NCBI GenBank assembly: GCA_029254745.1
Contig: JAQWWZ010000049.1
Coordinates: forward strand, 1-64,000
Source of the DNA: Opitutales bacterium
Lineage (GTDB): Bacteria > Verrucomicrobiota > Verrucomicrobiia > Opitutales > Seribacteraceae
Length of the DNA stretch: 64,000 nt
Direction: 5' to 3'
This document shows positions 9,386-18,021 of this stretch, one piece after another; the first letter of the stretch is position 1, and the number at the start of each line of letters is the position of its first letter. The notes below the pieces were generated by a model. That model saw nothing but the letters and a program-made list of their open reading frames with translations, had not been told where the DNA came from and did no database searches. The position numbers and the translations under genes were made by a program.

Positions 9386-9394
9386 GTCTAATCT

Positions 9395-10675
9395 TTAAAT
9401 GAATCTGCTAACTCCGGGGACAGGAGGGGGGGGTACACCTAAAGGTGTATCCCAATTAAAATGTGGGGGTGATAAGTCTTCTTTTGAATGAAGTGCATCT
9501 TGGTAGGTAATTTTCTGTCCAGTGTAAGCAACCATTCTTCCCATGATCGCAACCATTGTACTTTTGGCTGCCTTTTCACCATCATTAAAAGGAACACCAT
9601 CACGAATGGATTTGAATAAAGTATTATGTTCGGTTTGGTACATATCATTATTTTCACCGCGATATCTCCATGAATTTTCACCTGCCATTATCGCATGGCG
9701 ATTCTTGGCTGAACATGATCCTTTCGAACCAAAGATTTCAACTTCATAACTTGCGACGGCACCATTTTGTTGCCTTGAAAAATGATAGCCTCTCGCGCCT
9801 GTTTCCCATTGATAAACACAGGCAAAATGATCGTAAATATTTCCGTATTTATCTGGATCATTGTATACCTGTCTTCCACCTGAACCTTCTGCACTGGTGG
9901 GTGCTACATCTCCCATAGCCCATTGCATCATGTCGATACAATGAACAGCTTGCTCAACAATAGAATCACCAGACAGCCAAAGGTGTGCATTCCAGTTCCT
10001 TATCTGAGCTTCAAGGTCGCCCCATTCATTTTCCCGCTTTTTCTTCCAAATTTCACCACCATTGTAGGTGCTATACATGGAGCTCAAGTCTCCGGCATCA
10101 CCATCTAATATTCTTTTAAAAACTTCTTGCTTGGGGTTGTGGTGTCTCCAACAAAAACCAGACATGAAGCTCAAATTTTTATCCTTTGCTTTCTTGGCTA
10201 GTTTAATGACTTTTCGCACACCTGGGGCATCGACAGCAACTGGTTTTTCGAAGAAGCAATGAACACCTTTTTCAATCGCATATTCTAGGTGTTGGGGCCG
10301 GAAATTTGGTGGTGATGTTAAGATGACCACATCAACGCCGGAGTCTATAACTTTTTTGTAAGCATCAAACCCAACGAAAGTAGTCTCTGGCGTAACTTGG
10401 TACTTTTCCCGGCCGCGGGATTTTAAAATTCTACTTCTTAATTTAATCCTGTCTTCAAAAAGGTCACCAATGGCAGTTAGAGCAACATGAGGGTCAGCAT
10501 TCATCGCTTGTGCCGCTGCTCCGCTGCCTCTTCCACCAATTCCCACTAATCCAATTTTAATGGTCTTATTATTCGTTGCTGCTTTAGTTAAGTATGGAGC
10601 AGATATCATGGCTCCAGCGGATAATAGTGAACTGGATGTAACGAATCTTCTGCGGGTTTGAATTTCTGATTTCAT
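9395..10675 (-). CDS. Tat-exported Gfo/Idh/MocA family oxidoreductase
   Basis: 426 residues. The N terminus RRRFVTSSSLLSAGAMISAP is a twin-arginine signal, so the folded enzyme with its bound NAD(P) is exported. The Rossmann fold starts at IKIGLVGIGGRGSGAAAQ. FFEKPVAVDAPGVRKVIK is the family's EKP motif, and HLWLSGDSIVEQAVHCIDMM is the region that carries the proposed catalytic residues. Secreted members with this layout are abundant in Planctomycetota and Verrucomicrobiota and act on sugars or sugar derivatives; the substrate is not readable from sequence. It is convergent with the gene ending at 9385 and stands alone. Confidence 0.88.
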   Translation of the reverse strand: MKSEIQTRRRFVTSSSLLSAGAMISAPYLTKAATNNKTIKIGLVGIGGRGSGAAAQAMNADPHVALTAIGDLFEDRIKLRSRILKSRGREKYQVTPETTFVGFDAYKKVIDSGVDVVILTSPPNFRPQHLEYAIEKGVHCFFEKPVAVDAPGVRKVIKLAKKAKDKNLSFMSGFCWRHHNPKQEVFKRILDGDAGDLSSMYSTYNGGEIWKKKRENEWGDLEAQIRNWNAHLWLSGDSIVEQAVHCIDMMQWAMGDVAPTSAEGSGGRQVYNDPDKYGNIYDHFACVYQWETGARGYHFSRQQNGAVASYEVEIFGSKGSCSAKNRHAIMAGENSWRYRGENNDMYQTEHNTLFKSIRDGVPFNDGEKAAKSTMVAIMGRMVAYTGQKITYQDALHSKEDLSPPHFNWDTPLGVPPPPVPGVSRFI

Positions 10676-10993
10676 AATTTAGGATTAGAATTAATCCAAT
10701 GTTTTGGAAAGTATAATGAGTCATTAAGCAGAATTTTTTTCATACAAGTAAAATCTCGTTGTTATGCCGTATTTTGATCAAGTACCTTTTCTTGGATCTT
10801 CTTGAATGACTGTAGTGCACGCCTAAAATTTTGGATTTTATTTAAAATACTAGATCTAAACATCATACATAGTGAATAATTTCATTGAAATTGTAATGGA
10901 TATTATGAGATTATTTTTTTTTGCTTAGTTTAGTTGAAGTGGAAGTATTGCATTCAGCCATAATCAAAACCAAATTTTAAATATGTTAAACGA
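10676..10993. other. 318-base AT-rich divergent intergenic region
   Basis: It separates the minus-strand oxidoreductase from the plus-strand response regulator, so it should contain promoters for both. No open frame or RNA gene is visible. Two inverted repeats stand out: GGATTA-gaat-TAATCC at 10682-10697, just upstream of the oxidoreductase start, and a 15-base near-perfect palindrome at 10878-10892, listed separately. I could not place convincing -35/-10 pairs. Confidence 0.5.
10878..10892. promoter_or_regulatory. 15-base palindrome, candidate operator
   Basis: AATTTCA-T-TGAAATT has two perfect 7-base arms around one base, about 100 bases upstream of the response-regulator start. This geometry suits a dimeric DNA-binding protein, but the regulator is unknown and AT-rich DNA produces such palindromes by chance. 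Confidence 0.3.
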
Positions 10994-12139
10994 ATGAACA
11001 CTAAAATTCTTTGTGTAGATGACGAAGAGTCGATCCTTCGCGGGTTCCAATTAAATCTTAGAAAAGATTTTGAATTGCATATTGCTGCCAATGGAAGAGA
11101 GGGCTTAGAAGTTTTTCAGCAAGAAAAAGGTTTCGCAGTCGTTCTCTCTGACATGAGAATGCCAGAAATGGACGGTGCCACCATGCTGAGTAAAATCAAG
11201 GTAATCGATCCAGAAGTGGTAACAGTCCTCTTAACCGGACATACTGATTTCGAGTCTGCTATGGCAGCAGTTAATGATGGAAATGTTTTTCGGATGCTTT
11301 CCAAACCTTGTCCTCCTGAAACTTTGATAAAAGTTTTAAAGGATGCTTTGGCTCAACATGAATTAATAATCAACAAACGAATTTTATTAGACCAAACATT
11401 GCGTGGTGCGGTCGATGCACTAGCTCAATCATTAAGTACAGCTAAGCCGTTATTTTTTGGAAGAGCGCAAAGAGTAAAACGTATTGCCAAAGAAATTGGA
11501 GAAGAATTAAAAATACCAAATCTTTGGAGGTTAGATGTTGCTGCAGTTTTTTCTCAGCTCCCCTACATTTCGATTCCTGAAACTGTAAGCGAGGATGTCT
11601 ATCAAAACCGTAAGCTTAGTTCTGAGGTTAAGGAAATGGTAAAAAAACTTCCGGAAGACACACAAAAAATTATAAAAAAAATTCCGGGTCTCGAAGAAGT
11701 TGGGGAAATTCTAAATAAACTCGATATTCAATATCGATTTGAAACTGCTGATAGCGAAGGCATTCGATTATCGGCATCGATTTTAAAAGTTGCTCTTGAT
11801 TATGATTATTATGAGCAGCAGGGCCATGAAAAGAATTTAATCGTACAAACACTTGTAAGTCGTACGAACGATTACGATCCTGTTATTACGGAATCGCTTT
11901 CCAAACTTCTCTTAATTTCTGAACAGTCATACCGTTTGGAAGAGATCTCCACTAGAAAGTTAGAAATAGGAATGAGATTGGCTCAGGACTTAAAAGTGGA
12001 TGATGGATTTCTTGTTGCTTCCTCGGGAGCGGATATTGATGGACAATTGCTTAAGGTTATTCGAAATTACGATTCTTGTTATGAAGAAAGCCCATTCCCC
12101 AAGAAAATTCAAGTGACTGTACCATCATTAGCAGTCTGA
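10994..12139 (+). CDS. Response regulator with receiver and degenerate HD-type output domain
   Basis: 381 residues. The receiver domain (about 1-125) is complete: acidic pair D9-D10, phospho-acceptor D53 in LSDMRMPEMDG, T81 in LLTGH and K104 in SKPC. From about 140 the sequence (LRGAVDALAQSLSTAKPLFFGRAQRVKRIAKEI) matches RpfG-like regulators that carry an HD-GYP-related output, but the metal-binding HD and GYP signatures are absent. The output domain therefore probably senses or binds rather than degrades cyclic-di-GMP. It ends 10 bases before the histidine kinase gene, its likely partner. Confidence 0.8.
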   Translation: MNTKILCVDDEESILRGFQLNLRKDFELHIAANGREGLEVFQQEKGFAVVLSDMRMPEMDGATMLSKIKVIDPEVVTVLLTGHTDFESAMAAVNDGNVFRMLSKPCPPETLIKVLKDALAQHELIINKRILLDQTLRGAVDALAQSLSTAKPLFFGRAQRVKRIAKEIGEELKIPNLWRLDVAAVFSQLPYISIPETVSEDVYQNRKLSSEVKEMVKKLPEDTQKIIKKIPGLEEVGEILNKLDIQYRFETADSEGIRLSASILKVALDYDYYEQQGHEKNLIVQTLVSRTNDYDPVITESLSKLLLISEQSYRLEEISTRKLEIGMRLAQDLKVDDGFLVASSGADIDGQLLKVIRNYDSCYEESPFPKKIQVTVPSLAV

Positions 12140-12149
12140 TCCTTACAGT

Positions 12150-13808
12150 TTGAAAGTACGGTCATATATAGCACTTCTTACTGCAGGAAGCCTGGGGGGG
12201 GCAATTTTTATTGCGTTACTTGGATGGTTTACATTTGCAGGATTAAACCAAGCAACGAGTGAATTACAGGAGGAATCAAAGAAAACTGGAGATTCCTCAG
12301 AGGAGTATTCCGATGTGCGGGCATTTTTGCAAACGACTCGAGGTATTTTCGTAGCCCTTGAGATTTACCCTAAGAACTACCCGGGTGTCTTTAATGTGGC
12401 GAAAGAAAATATGGTTGTGGCCAAGGAGGGGCTAAACAAAATTGGCCAATATCCCAATTATGAGAAGCAATTGTTGGAGCCGATCAAAAAAGACCTTCAG
12501 GAAATTGAGCAGAATATAGTACAAATGGAAAAACTTTCACCTTGGGTGCAAGACTCAGGCTGGACTCAGCGCAATATAAAAGCACGAGCTGCCTATGAGA
12601 AAACTAGGGATGAATTAAAAAGAAGTCTCGATAATCTCGAAGTGGTTGCGGAGGGAGTGAAAATTGAATCTGAACAAGCGATGTCTGCGAAGTGGGAAAA
12701 GTTAAGGTCCAGGGAAGATAGCGGGAAACTACTTCTCATTGTTACCGGATTCATATATTTTATATTTGTTTGTTTTTTAGCTTTCGTTACTTACAAGGGT
12801 TTTGCCAGTCCGATTAAAAAGTTAGAAGATGCAGCCAGGAGGTCGATTGAATTTCAAAAACCATTTACTCACAAAGAGTCTGGGCCTTATGAAGTTCGCT
12901 CAGTTACAAGACAGCTGAAGGGGCTCATTTCTGGCCTTGAAGGAACCGTTAGGCAAAGAACCGCTGCACTTGAATCAAGCAATCAAAAGCTACAGGCAGA
13001 AATGAAGCAGAGAATAGAGTTGGAGACGCAACTTGTTCATGCTCAAAAAATGGAAGCGGTAGGACAATTGGCTTCAGGTATAGCTCACGAAATTAATTCC
13101 CCTTCTCAATTTGCTAATGATAACATCCTTTTTTTAAAGGATGCGGTTGAGGGTTTTATTGCAAAAATTGATCAAACGGAAAATTCTCCAGATGAAAAAG
13201 AAATTTCTTTTCTGAAAGAAAATGCACCCGAAGCCGTTGCTCAAGCCAAAGAGGGTATTTCTCGAATTACGACCATCGTAAAATCAATGAAGAATTTTGC
13301 ATATCGTGATGCTGAGTCTGCAAAAAGACCAAACGACCTTAACCAAGCAATAAAATCTACAACCGTGGTGGCAACTAATGAATGGAAGTATCATGCCGAT
13401 TTACAACTTCAATTGGATGAGGATTTGCCACTCGTACCATGTAATGTAGGGGAAATTAATCAAGTAGTTTTAAACTTGATCGTGAATGGAGCGCATGCCA
13501 TCAGAGATCGTTTCCAGGAAGGTCAAAAGGGAACACTGATTGTTAAAAGCCAGTATTATCCTGATGCGAATTGTGTCATTATTTCCATTGCTGATAATGG
13601 AGGGGGAATTCCGGAGAAAGTAAAAACCAGGATATTTGAGCCTTTTTTTACGACAAAAGAAGTTGGAGTTGGCACAGGGCAGGGGCTAGCTATTGCCCAT
13701 AATGTGATCGTTAAATCTCACAAAGGACAACTGTGGTTTGACACGCAGGATGGGCAAGGCACAATTTTCTATATCAAATTGCCAATGGAGCAAGAAGTTG
13801 CGAGCTAA
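12150..13808 (+). CDS. Membrane sensor histidine kinase
   Basis: 552 residues, TTG start. Membrane helix 1 spans about residues 9-30, followed by a helical periplasmic sensor of about 160 residues (four-helix-bundle style), helix 2 at about 193-215 ([19 protein letters not shown]), HAMP, and a coiled coil (about 265-300). The H-box is [21 protein letters not shown] with His313. The ATPase domain has N-box [14 protein letters not shown]1 DNGGGIP, F-box FEPFFTTK and G2 [11 protein letters not shown]. The AHEINSPxQ form of the H-box belongs to a known kinase subgroup (AHEINTP). It should phosphorylate the response regulator encoded 10 bases upstream. The signal sensed is unknown. Confidence 0.88.
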   Translation: MKVRSYIALLTAGSLGGAIFIALLGWFTFAGLNQATSELQEESKKTGDSSEEYSDVRAFLQTTRGIFVALEIYPKNYPGVFNVAKENMVVAKEGLNKIGQYPNYEKQLLEPIKKDLQEIEQNIVQMEKLSPWVQDSGWTQRNIKARAAYEKTRDELKRSLDNLEVVAEGVKIESEQAMSAKWEKLRSREDSGKLLLIVTGFIYFIFVCFLAFVTYKGFASPIKKLEDAARRSIEFQKPFTHKESGPYEVRSVTRQLKGLISGLEGTVRQRTAALESSNQKLQAEMKQRIELETQLVHAQKMEAVGQLASGIAHEINSPSQFANDNILFLKDAVEGFIAKIDQTENSPDEKEISFLKENAPEAVAQAKEGISRITTIVKSMKNFAYRDAESAKRPNDLNQAIKSTTVVATNEWKYHADLQLQLDEDLPLVPCNVGEINQVVLNLIVNGAHAIRDRFQEGQKGTLIVKSQYYPDANCVIISIADNGGGIPEKVKTRIFEPFFTTKEVGVGTGQGLAIAHNVIVKSHKGQLWFDTQDGQGTIFYIKLPMEQEVAS

Positions 13809-13820
13809 GGAATACTTACC

Positions 13821-14306
13821 GTGTTTCTTTCTATTTTACATTTATTGATTTGGGTTTTTATAAGCTTTTTTTTGCTAGCCTGCTCAGAGTCCGTGGAAAA
13901 AGAAGAGAACCCTGTACCATACCTTGCTTTTACGCCTTATTTACCTCCTGTTCTTACCCAAAAAGACGAAAAAAAAATTGATCTAAATTATTTCGCGAAA
14001 GTTAAACCCGGCGAATTTATTATGGGTAGTCCTGTAAATGAAATAGGGAGAAAAAAAAATGAGAAACAACACCGCGTTCAAATAACAAAAGAGTTTTTTA
14101 TTTCAAAATTTGAAATTACTATCCGGGAATGGAATGAGATTTTAGGGGAGTACCACCGAAGAGAAGCACAGTTTTTTGTGCCTGACGAACATGACCATCT
14201 TCTCGAATGGTTTTATAACAATAGAAAAAATAATCCATTGAGGGATTTGATATTAGATAAAGTTACAAAGGTTGAGGAAATTGACAGCTTTATTTCAAAA
14301 TTTTAG
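13821..14306 (+). CDS. N-terminal part of an FGE-sulfatase-fold lipoprotein, ends at in-frame TAG
   Basis: 161 residues from a GTG start 12 bases after the kinase gene. WVFISFFLLACSES is a good lipoprotein signal (lipobox LLAC). The fold begins at FAKVKPGEFIMGSPVNEIG and continues VQITKEFFISKFEITIREWNEIL, the classic N-terminal half of formylglycine-generating-enzyme (SUMF1/FGE-sulfatase) domains. The frame then stops at TAG 14304-14306, but the same frame is open immediately afterwards and encodes the second half of the domain (next entry). I read the pair as one gene interrupted by a nonsense codon, or as two separately translated halves. Confidence 0.7.
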   Translation: MFLSILHLLIWVFISFFLLACSESVEKEENPVPYLAFTPYLPPVLTQKDEKKIDLNYFAKVKPGEFIMGSPVNEIGRKKNEKQHRVQITKEFFISKFEITIREWNEILGEYHRREAQFFVPDEHDHLLEWFYNNRKNNPLRDLILDKVTKVEEIDSFISKF

Positions 14307-14333
14307 GTATACAGGAAAAATCGAGAAAATAAA

Positions 14334-15035
14334 ATGATACTTGATCTAGGAGAACTAGGGTCAGTGATAAAGGTCTTTGACCAACTTCAGCCGCAAGAGA
14401 TACAGATTCGTGCTTTATCTAAACAGGAAATAACCTATAAATTGCAAATTTTAAAAACATTGTGGGTAAACCATATCAATCTACCTGTGACGGACATCTC
14501 TTACACCCAAGCCCTTCAGTATTGTTACAAGAAAACTTCACTGGCTCGTGAGCAGGGTACACTTCCCCATCAGTTAATCTTTCGCCTTCCGACCGAGGCC
14601 GAATGGGAATACGCATGCCGTGCCGGCAACAAGGGAGTGAGCGGATTGGAAGAAGGAAATCAATTGTCAGGCTTGATTGCCAATATTAACGGGGGGAGCC
14701 CAAGTGCCAATATCGGTAGGGTAACCGCTTTTATCAACCGAAATAAACTTACTCCAATCTTACCAAGCAACCCTAAGTTTTCTCCCAATGCGTGGGGCAT
14801 TTACGACATGCATGGAAATGTCAAAGAATGGTGCTATGATTTTTATGCTGATTACCCAGCAGAAACCGTACTTGACCCAATCGGTCCAATTCGTGGAGTT
14901 AATCGTGTCATACGAAGTGGTAGTTTTTTGCGTACTGCTATCTCTGCACGCTCAGCTTGCAGAGAAAGCCTAGAGCCTTCCTGGAGGGGTTCTGAAATAG
15001 GGTTCCGCGTAGTCTTAGGGTATCCCCTTAGATAA
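14334..15035 (+). CDS. C-terminal part of an FGE-sulfatase-fold protein
   Basis: 233 residues from ATG 14334, in the same frame as the preceding ORF, with no other stop between TAG 14304 and this start. FRLPTEAEWEYACRAGNKG, WGIYDMHGNVKEWCYDFY and RVIRSGSFLRT are the hallmark C-terminal motifs of the FGE-sulfatase fold. The two Cys that make true formylglycine-generating enzymes catalytic are missing from the SGSFLRTAISARSACRES segment, so even an intact protein would probably be a non-sulfatase-modifying member. Without the N-terminal half and its signal it is unlikely to be exported. Its 3' end overlaps the convergent pseudoprotease gene by 21 bases. Confidence 0.75.
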   Translation: MILDLGELGSVIKVFDQLQPQEIQIRALSKQEITYKLQILKTLWVNHINLPVTDISYTQALQYCYKKTSLAREQGTLPHQLIFRLPTEAEWEYACRAGNKGVSGLEEGNQLSGLIANINGGSPSANIGRVTAFINRNKLTPILPSNPKFSPNAWGIYDMHGNVKEWCYDFYADYPAETVLDPIGPIRGVNRVIRSGSFLRTAISARSACRESLEPSWRGSEIGFRVVLGYPLR

Positions 15036-16052
15036 TGTTTTGTCCAGAGTGGGGAGCCACTTTTTTAGATATGGCTTTATAGTTTCTACGGGCAGGGCAA
15101 AAGTGCTGACCCGGTCTACTCTGGCAATATTGATACCGATACATTTTCCTTTTAAGTTGAACAAAGGACCACCCATCCCTTCTTTGGGGAGGGGAAGATC
15201 ATGTTGAAGAATGAGGGGGAAATTATCTTTTCTTTTTGATACAGGCCCGCTCATTTGAAGGTTTCGATTAAATAATTCAAAAGTTACCGAGTTATGTCCC
15301 AGCGTTACCTTTAGTTGCTTCTTTTTGTTATTTCGCAAAATTTCTAAGGTAATCATATCTCCTGGATCCTTAGACGAAACAATTTGGATCACTTGATTTT
15401 TTCTTAGTACTCTTCTACCATCGACAGAAAGGATGAGATCCTGTGCCAGTAAGCCAGCACGGTCGGCTGCTGCTTGGGGGACAACCTCATTAATTTCTAT
15501 ACCCCCGTTTTCTTTCCCGTCTCTTCCCAGCATCACACCCATGACGCCTCCCTCTCGACCTATAGTGCGAGGGTTTCCGCTTGTTATACCAATTCGAATT
15601 TCTTGAAGTCCGGGGTAGGGAGAGAAAACCCAAGAGGCAGGGGAGGTTTGATTTCCTTCTTCCCATTCTACGCAATCAAACTCTACTTGTTGTGAAATCA
15701 ATTGATATAAAGCCAAATCAATTTCTTCAAATCGCTTACGTATTTTTAGTGGAAATGATTCTCCGTTGTGCATAGTGGCTTCTCTTGCCCCAACGCAAGA
15801 GCTCGCTTTAGTAATGATGTAACCTTCTGCATTGATTAAAGTACCAAGAGCAATCAGTTTGTTGTTACGCATTAATCTGACCGTAGAATGGAGAGCTTTT
15901 GATTTCCCTGGACCAAACGCATCTTGAGTTTTGATTCCGTTGAGCCGAAAAGCTGGTTCGAGGGAATTGGTTTGGTTTTGATCTTCGCAAAAAGCTGGAG
16001 TATTCCAAGTCACAAAAAAGAGCAGGGCTATATGTATCAGATTAAAATGCAT
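15015..16052 (-). CDS. HtrA-like PDZ protein lacking the catalytic Ser and His (pseudoprotease)
   Basis: 345 residues from ATG 16052, four bases after the upstream protease gene. The track start at 16133 would overlap that gene. A signal peptide (LIHIALLFFVTWNTPAFC) precedes a trypsin-like half in which the usual AAHV motif reads TKASSCVG (no His), Asp112 remains in EEIDLALYQL, and the nucleophile motif reads EGMGGPLFN instead of GDSGGPLFN. A PDZ domain (about 165-252, VVPQAAADRAGLLAQDLILSVDG) lies before the GMGGP segment. Similar dead proteins occur in planctomycetes. It probably binds exported proteins or modulates the active protease next door. Both have periplasmic signals. Confidence 0.75.
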   Translation of the reverse strand: MHFNLIHIALLFFVTWNTPAFCEDQNQTNSLEPAFRLNGIKTQDAFGPGKSKALHSTVRLMRNNKLIALGTLINAEGYIITKASSCVGAREATMHNGESFPLKIRKRFEEIDLALYQLISQQVEFDCVEWEEGNQTSPASWVFSPYPGLQEIRIGITSGNPRTIGREGGVMGVMLGRDGKENGGIEINEVVPQAAADRAGLLAQDLILSVDGRRVLRKNQVIQIVSSKDPGDMITLEILRNNKKKQLKVTLGHNSVTFELFNRNLQMSGPVSKRKDNFPLILQHDLPLPKEGMGGPLFNLKGKCIGINIARVDRVSTFALPVETIKPYLKKWLPTLDKTLSKGIP

Positions 16053-16056
16053 CGAA

Positions 16057-17031
16057 TTATTCAAACCTAGAGCCAAGTTTGAGTTTGAGTGTAGCTGTCG
16101 ACATCTGACGCTGATACTCGATTTTAATTTCATCCTCTGGCTCTTTGCCCGAAATAAAAATGGTTAGTTTTTCTCTGTTTCTTATAACTTCATCATCGAT
16201 TTTTAAGATGATGTCATTTTCTTGAAAGCCAGCCTTTTCAGCAGCAGTTCCCGGAATAACAGATTGGATTACAAGGCCCTGGTCACTTTCTTCGCAAGCA
16301 ATACCGAGAAATCCTCCTTGCTCAATATTTTCGAAAGTGAGCAAGTCCTGCTCGCGAAAAAACTCCCAATTTTCTTGGAACGACTCAATTGGAACATGAA
16401 AATTTTGGTCAGGTTCATTGGAGATTCGACTATGAATGGCGATAACTTTTCCCTCGAAGTTAAATAAAGGTCCACCTGAATCGCCTCCAAGTAATCGGCT
16501 ATCAGTCTGCATGGTTTCATCTTTTTTTTCGATAATACGACCGATCCTAACAACCAGACCTCTTTCAATATCAAACCCACCAGGATGGCCTAGGCCGAAA
16601 CACCAATCTCCGACTTTTGAGGAGTGAAGCTTTGGGATTTTTACATAAGGCCAAGGCCCAGGTTCCTTAATTTGGAGCATACCGGCATCTGAAATCTCTG
16701 AGCCGCCTAAGCTGACCGCGTTAGTCCGTCTTCCATCAAGCAGTCGGACTTCCATATTAACTCCGGTTCGGCCAATGACATGTGCCGCAGATAAAATGAG
16801 ACCATCAGGAGAAACAATCACCCCACTACCAGCTCCATCATTTGCTTCAATCGAAACTAAAGCTTTTTGAGTCACCGGTATGAGCTCTTGCAATCTTGCC
16901 TGAATGGCAGCTAGGTCGGCCCTGTTTTCCGGTACTTTTTTTTCCCAAGCCTGTTGATCAACAACCTCAGAAAATCCAATAACTCCGGAAAAAAAGAAAG
17001 TAAGCAGGATGCGTTGGAAGGGAAGGGGCAT
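16057..17031 (-). CDS. HtrA/DegP-like periplasmic serine protease with one PDZ domain
   Basis: 324 residues with a signal peptide (LLTFFFSGVIGFSE). The protease domain has an intact triad: His84 in ILSAAHVIG, Asp115 in ISDAGMLQI and Ser185 in LGGDSGGPLFNFEG. One PDZ domain follows from about 238 to 320 (GFLGIACEESDQGLVIQSVIPGTAAEKAGFQENDIILKIDD). DegP-type enzymes degrade or refold damaged envelope proteins. One PDZ suggests a DegS-like or simple HtrA design. It is followed four bases later by the inactive homologue, probably in the same transcript. Confidence 0.88.
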   Translation of the reverse strand: MPLPFQRILLTFFFSGVIGFSEVVDQQAWEKKVPENRADLAAIQARLQELIPVTQKALVSIEANDGAGSGVIVSPDGLILSAAHVIGRTGVNMEVRLLDGRRTNAVSLGGSEISDAGMLQIKEPGPWPYVKIPKLHSSKVGDWCFGLGHPGGFDIERGLVVRIGRIIEKKDETMQTDSRLLGGDSGGPLFNFEGKVIAIHSRISNEPDQNFHVPIESFQENWEFFREQDLLTFENIEQGGFLGIACEESDQGLVIQSVIPGTAAEKAGFQENDIILKIDDEVIRNREKLTIFISGKEPEDEIKIEYQRQMSTATLKLKLGSRFE

Positions 17032-17077
17032 GGTACCAAATAAGTCACCAATGGAATAACTCGCAAATTTTATTATT

Positions 17078-17971
17078 TCAGGGTTTTAATTTGAGAGTGG
17101 AAAGTGTTCGTTCACACAAGTGGGAACTTGTTCCTTTTGATAGATAATAAAGTCGTAAATTTGCTTCATTTATTGAATGGAGATTATATATGTTTCGAGG
17201 AAGTAGTAGAGGGACTTGACTAATTATAATATCGGGAAGGTATTGCTTTGCTTGGCCTTCGTTCAAGATAGCTAGCGAACTTTCGATTTCTTTGGGTTTT
17301 TGAAAATTGATATCGTAAGTTGCGCCTTCTCTTGCTCTAAGTGACTGTAAAGAGGGTGTTATCCTAGATTTGAATTGTGTGTCGCAAAGGATTTTAATTT
17401 CTGGAGTTGCTCTCCATTTATCCCCATCTACTCCAATCCACTTATCTTGAGCAAAATAAAACTGTCCACGGCTAGGGGCAGCAAGAAAGCGAGCAAAGCG
17501 AATAGTATCGATCGGTCTTTTAGATAATTTACTTACTTGGGCATGGATTGCGGATCTTGAGAAAATTTTGTTAAGACCTGAACGATTTGGGTGATAAGCA
17601 AGGGGGATTTTTTCTGCAGATAAACTTGAAATCATTTTGTTATATGAATGGTTGGAATCTGTGGATAAAAAAAGATCAGGCCAAGGTTCTGAGTTACTGG
17701 TCAAAATTTCATCCATTTTATAAACGGAAAAGTATTGAATCTTTACCGATGTTTTCATTTCTAGTTCATAGTCATTTTTAGCTAAATCAAGAGCATTCCT
17801 CATACAGTCTTCGGCCCAAACCTGAAGAGGTTGACCAGAAGAGAAGTCTTTTTTCTGGGGCATCTTTTCCCAAACCACAAACATGGAAGCTAAGACAAAC
17901 ATAGACAGCAGCGAAAGGGAAATTCCTGTGTACTTTGGTGTTTTAAAAATCTTTTGAAAATCTTGAGACAT
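17078..17971 (-). CDS. Membrane-anchored ModA-like solute-binding-fold protein
   Basis: 297 residues from ATG 17971. The track's longer version overlaps the upstream gene by 130 bases and is less likely. One N-terminal membrane helix (YTGISLSLLSMFVLASMFVVWEKM) anchors an extracytoplasmic domain. Typical type-2 periplasmic-binding-protein features are LQVWAEDCMRNAL, WPDLFLSTDSNHSYNKM and DTIRFARFLAAPSRGQFYFAQ, the last close to the C-terminal helix of molybdate-binding ModA proteins. No permease or ATPase is adjacent. It is the last gene of the DUF3570-ApbE-DUF4266 run, so it may supply or sense a small ligand for that system. The ligand is unknown. Confidence 0.6.
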   Translation of the reverse strand: MSQDFQKIFKTPKYTGISLSLLSMFVLASMFVVWEKMPQKKDFSSGQPLQVWAEDCMRNALDLAKNDYELEMKTSVKIQYFSVYKMDEILTSNSEPWPDLFLSTDSNHSYNKMISSLSAEKIPLAYHPNRSGLNKIFSRSAIHAQVSKLSKRPIDTIRFARFLAAPSRGQFYFAQDKWIGVDGDKWRATPEIKILCDTQFKSRITPSLQSLRAREGATYDINFQKPKEIESSLAILNEGQAKQYLPDIIISQVPLLLPRNIYNLHSINEANLRLYYLSKGTSSHLCERTLSTLKLKP

Positions 17972-18021
17972 TTGGTTGTTTATCCATTTTTTGCCCTGAG
18001 TTGAGGACCATGTAAACAAAG

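Noticed and set aside
9434-9449. TACACCT-aa-AGGTGTA hairpin that looks like a terminator stem
   Set aside because: It lies within the coding sequence of the oxidoreductase (encoding the PLGVPPPP region) and has no T run; coincidence is likely.
16053-16133. Longer start for the HtrA-like pseudoprotease
   Set aside because: It would overlap the active protease gene; ATG 16052 gives a proper signal peptide 4 bases after that gene's stop.
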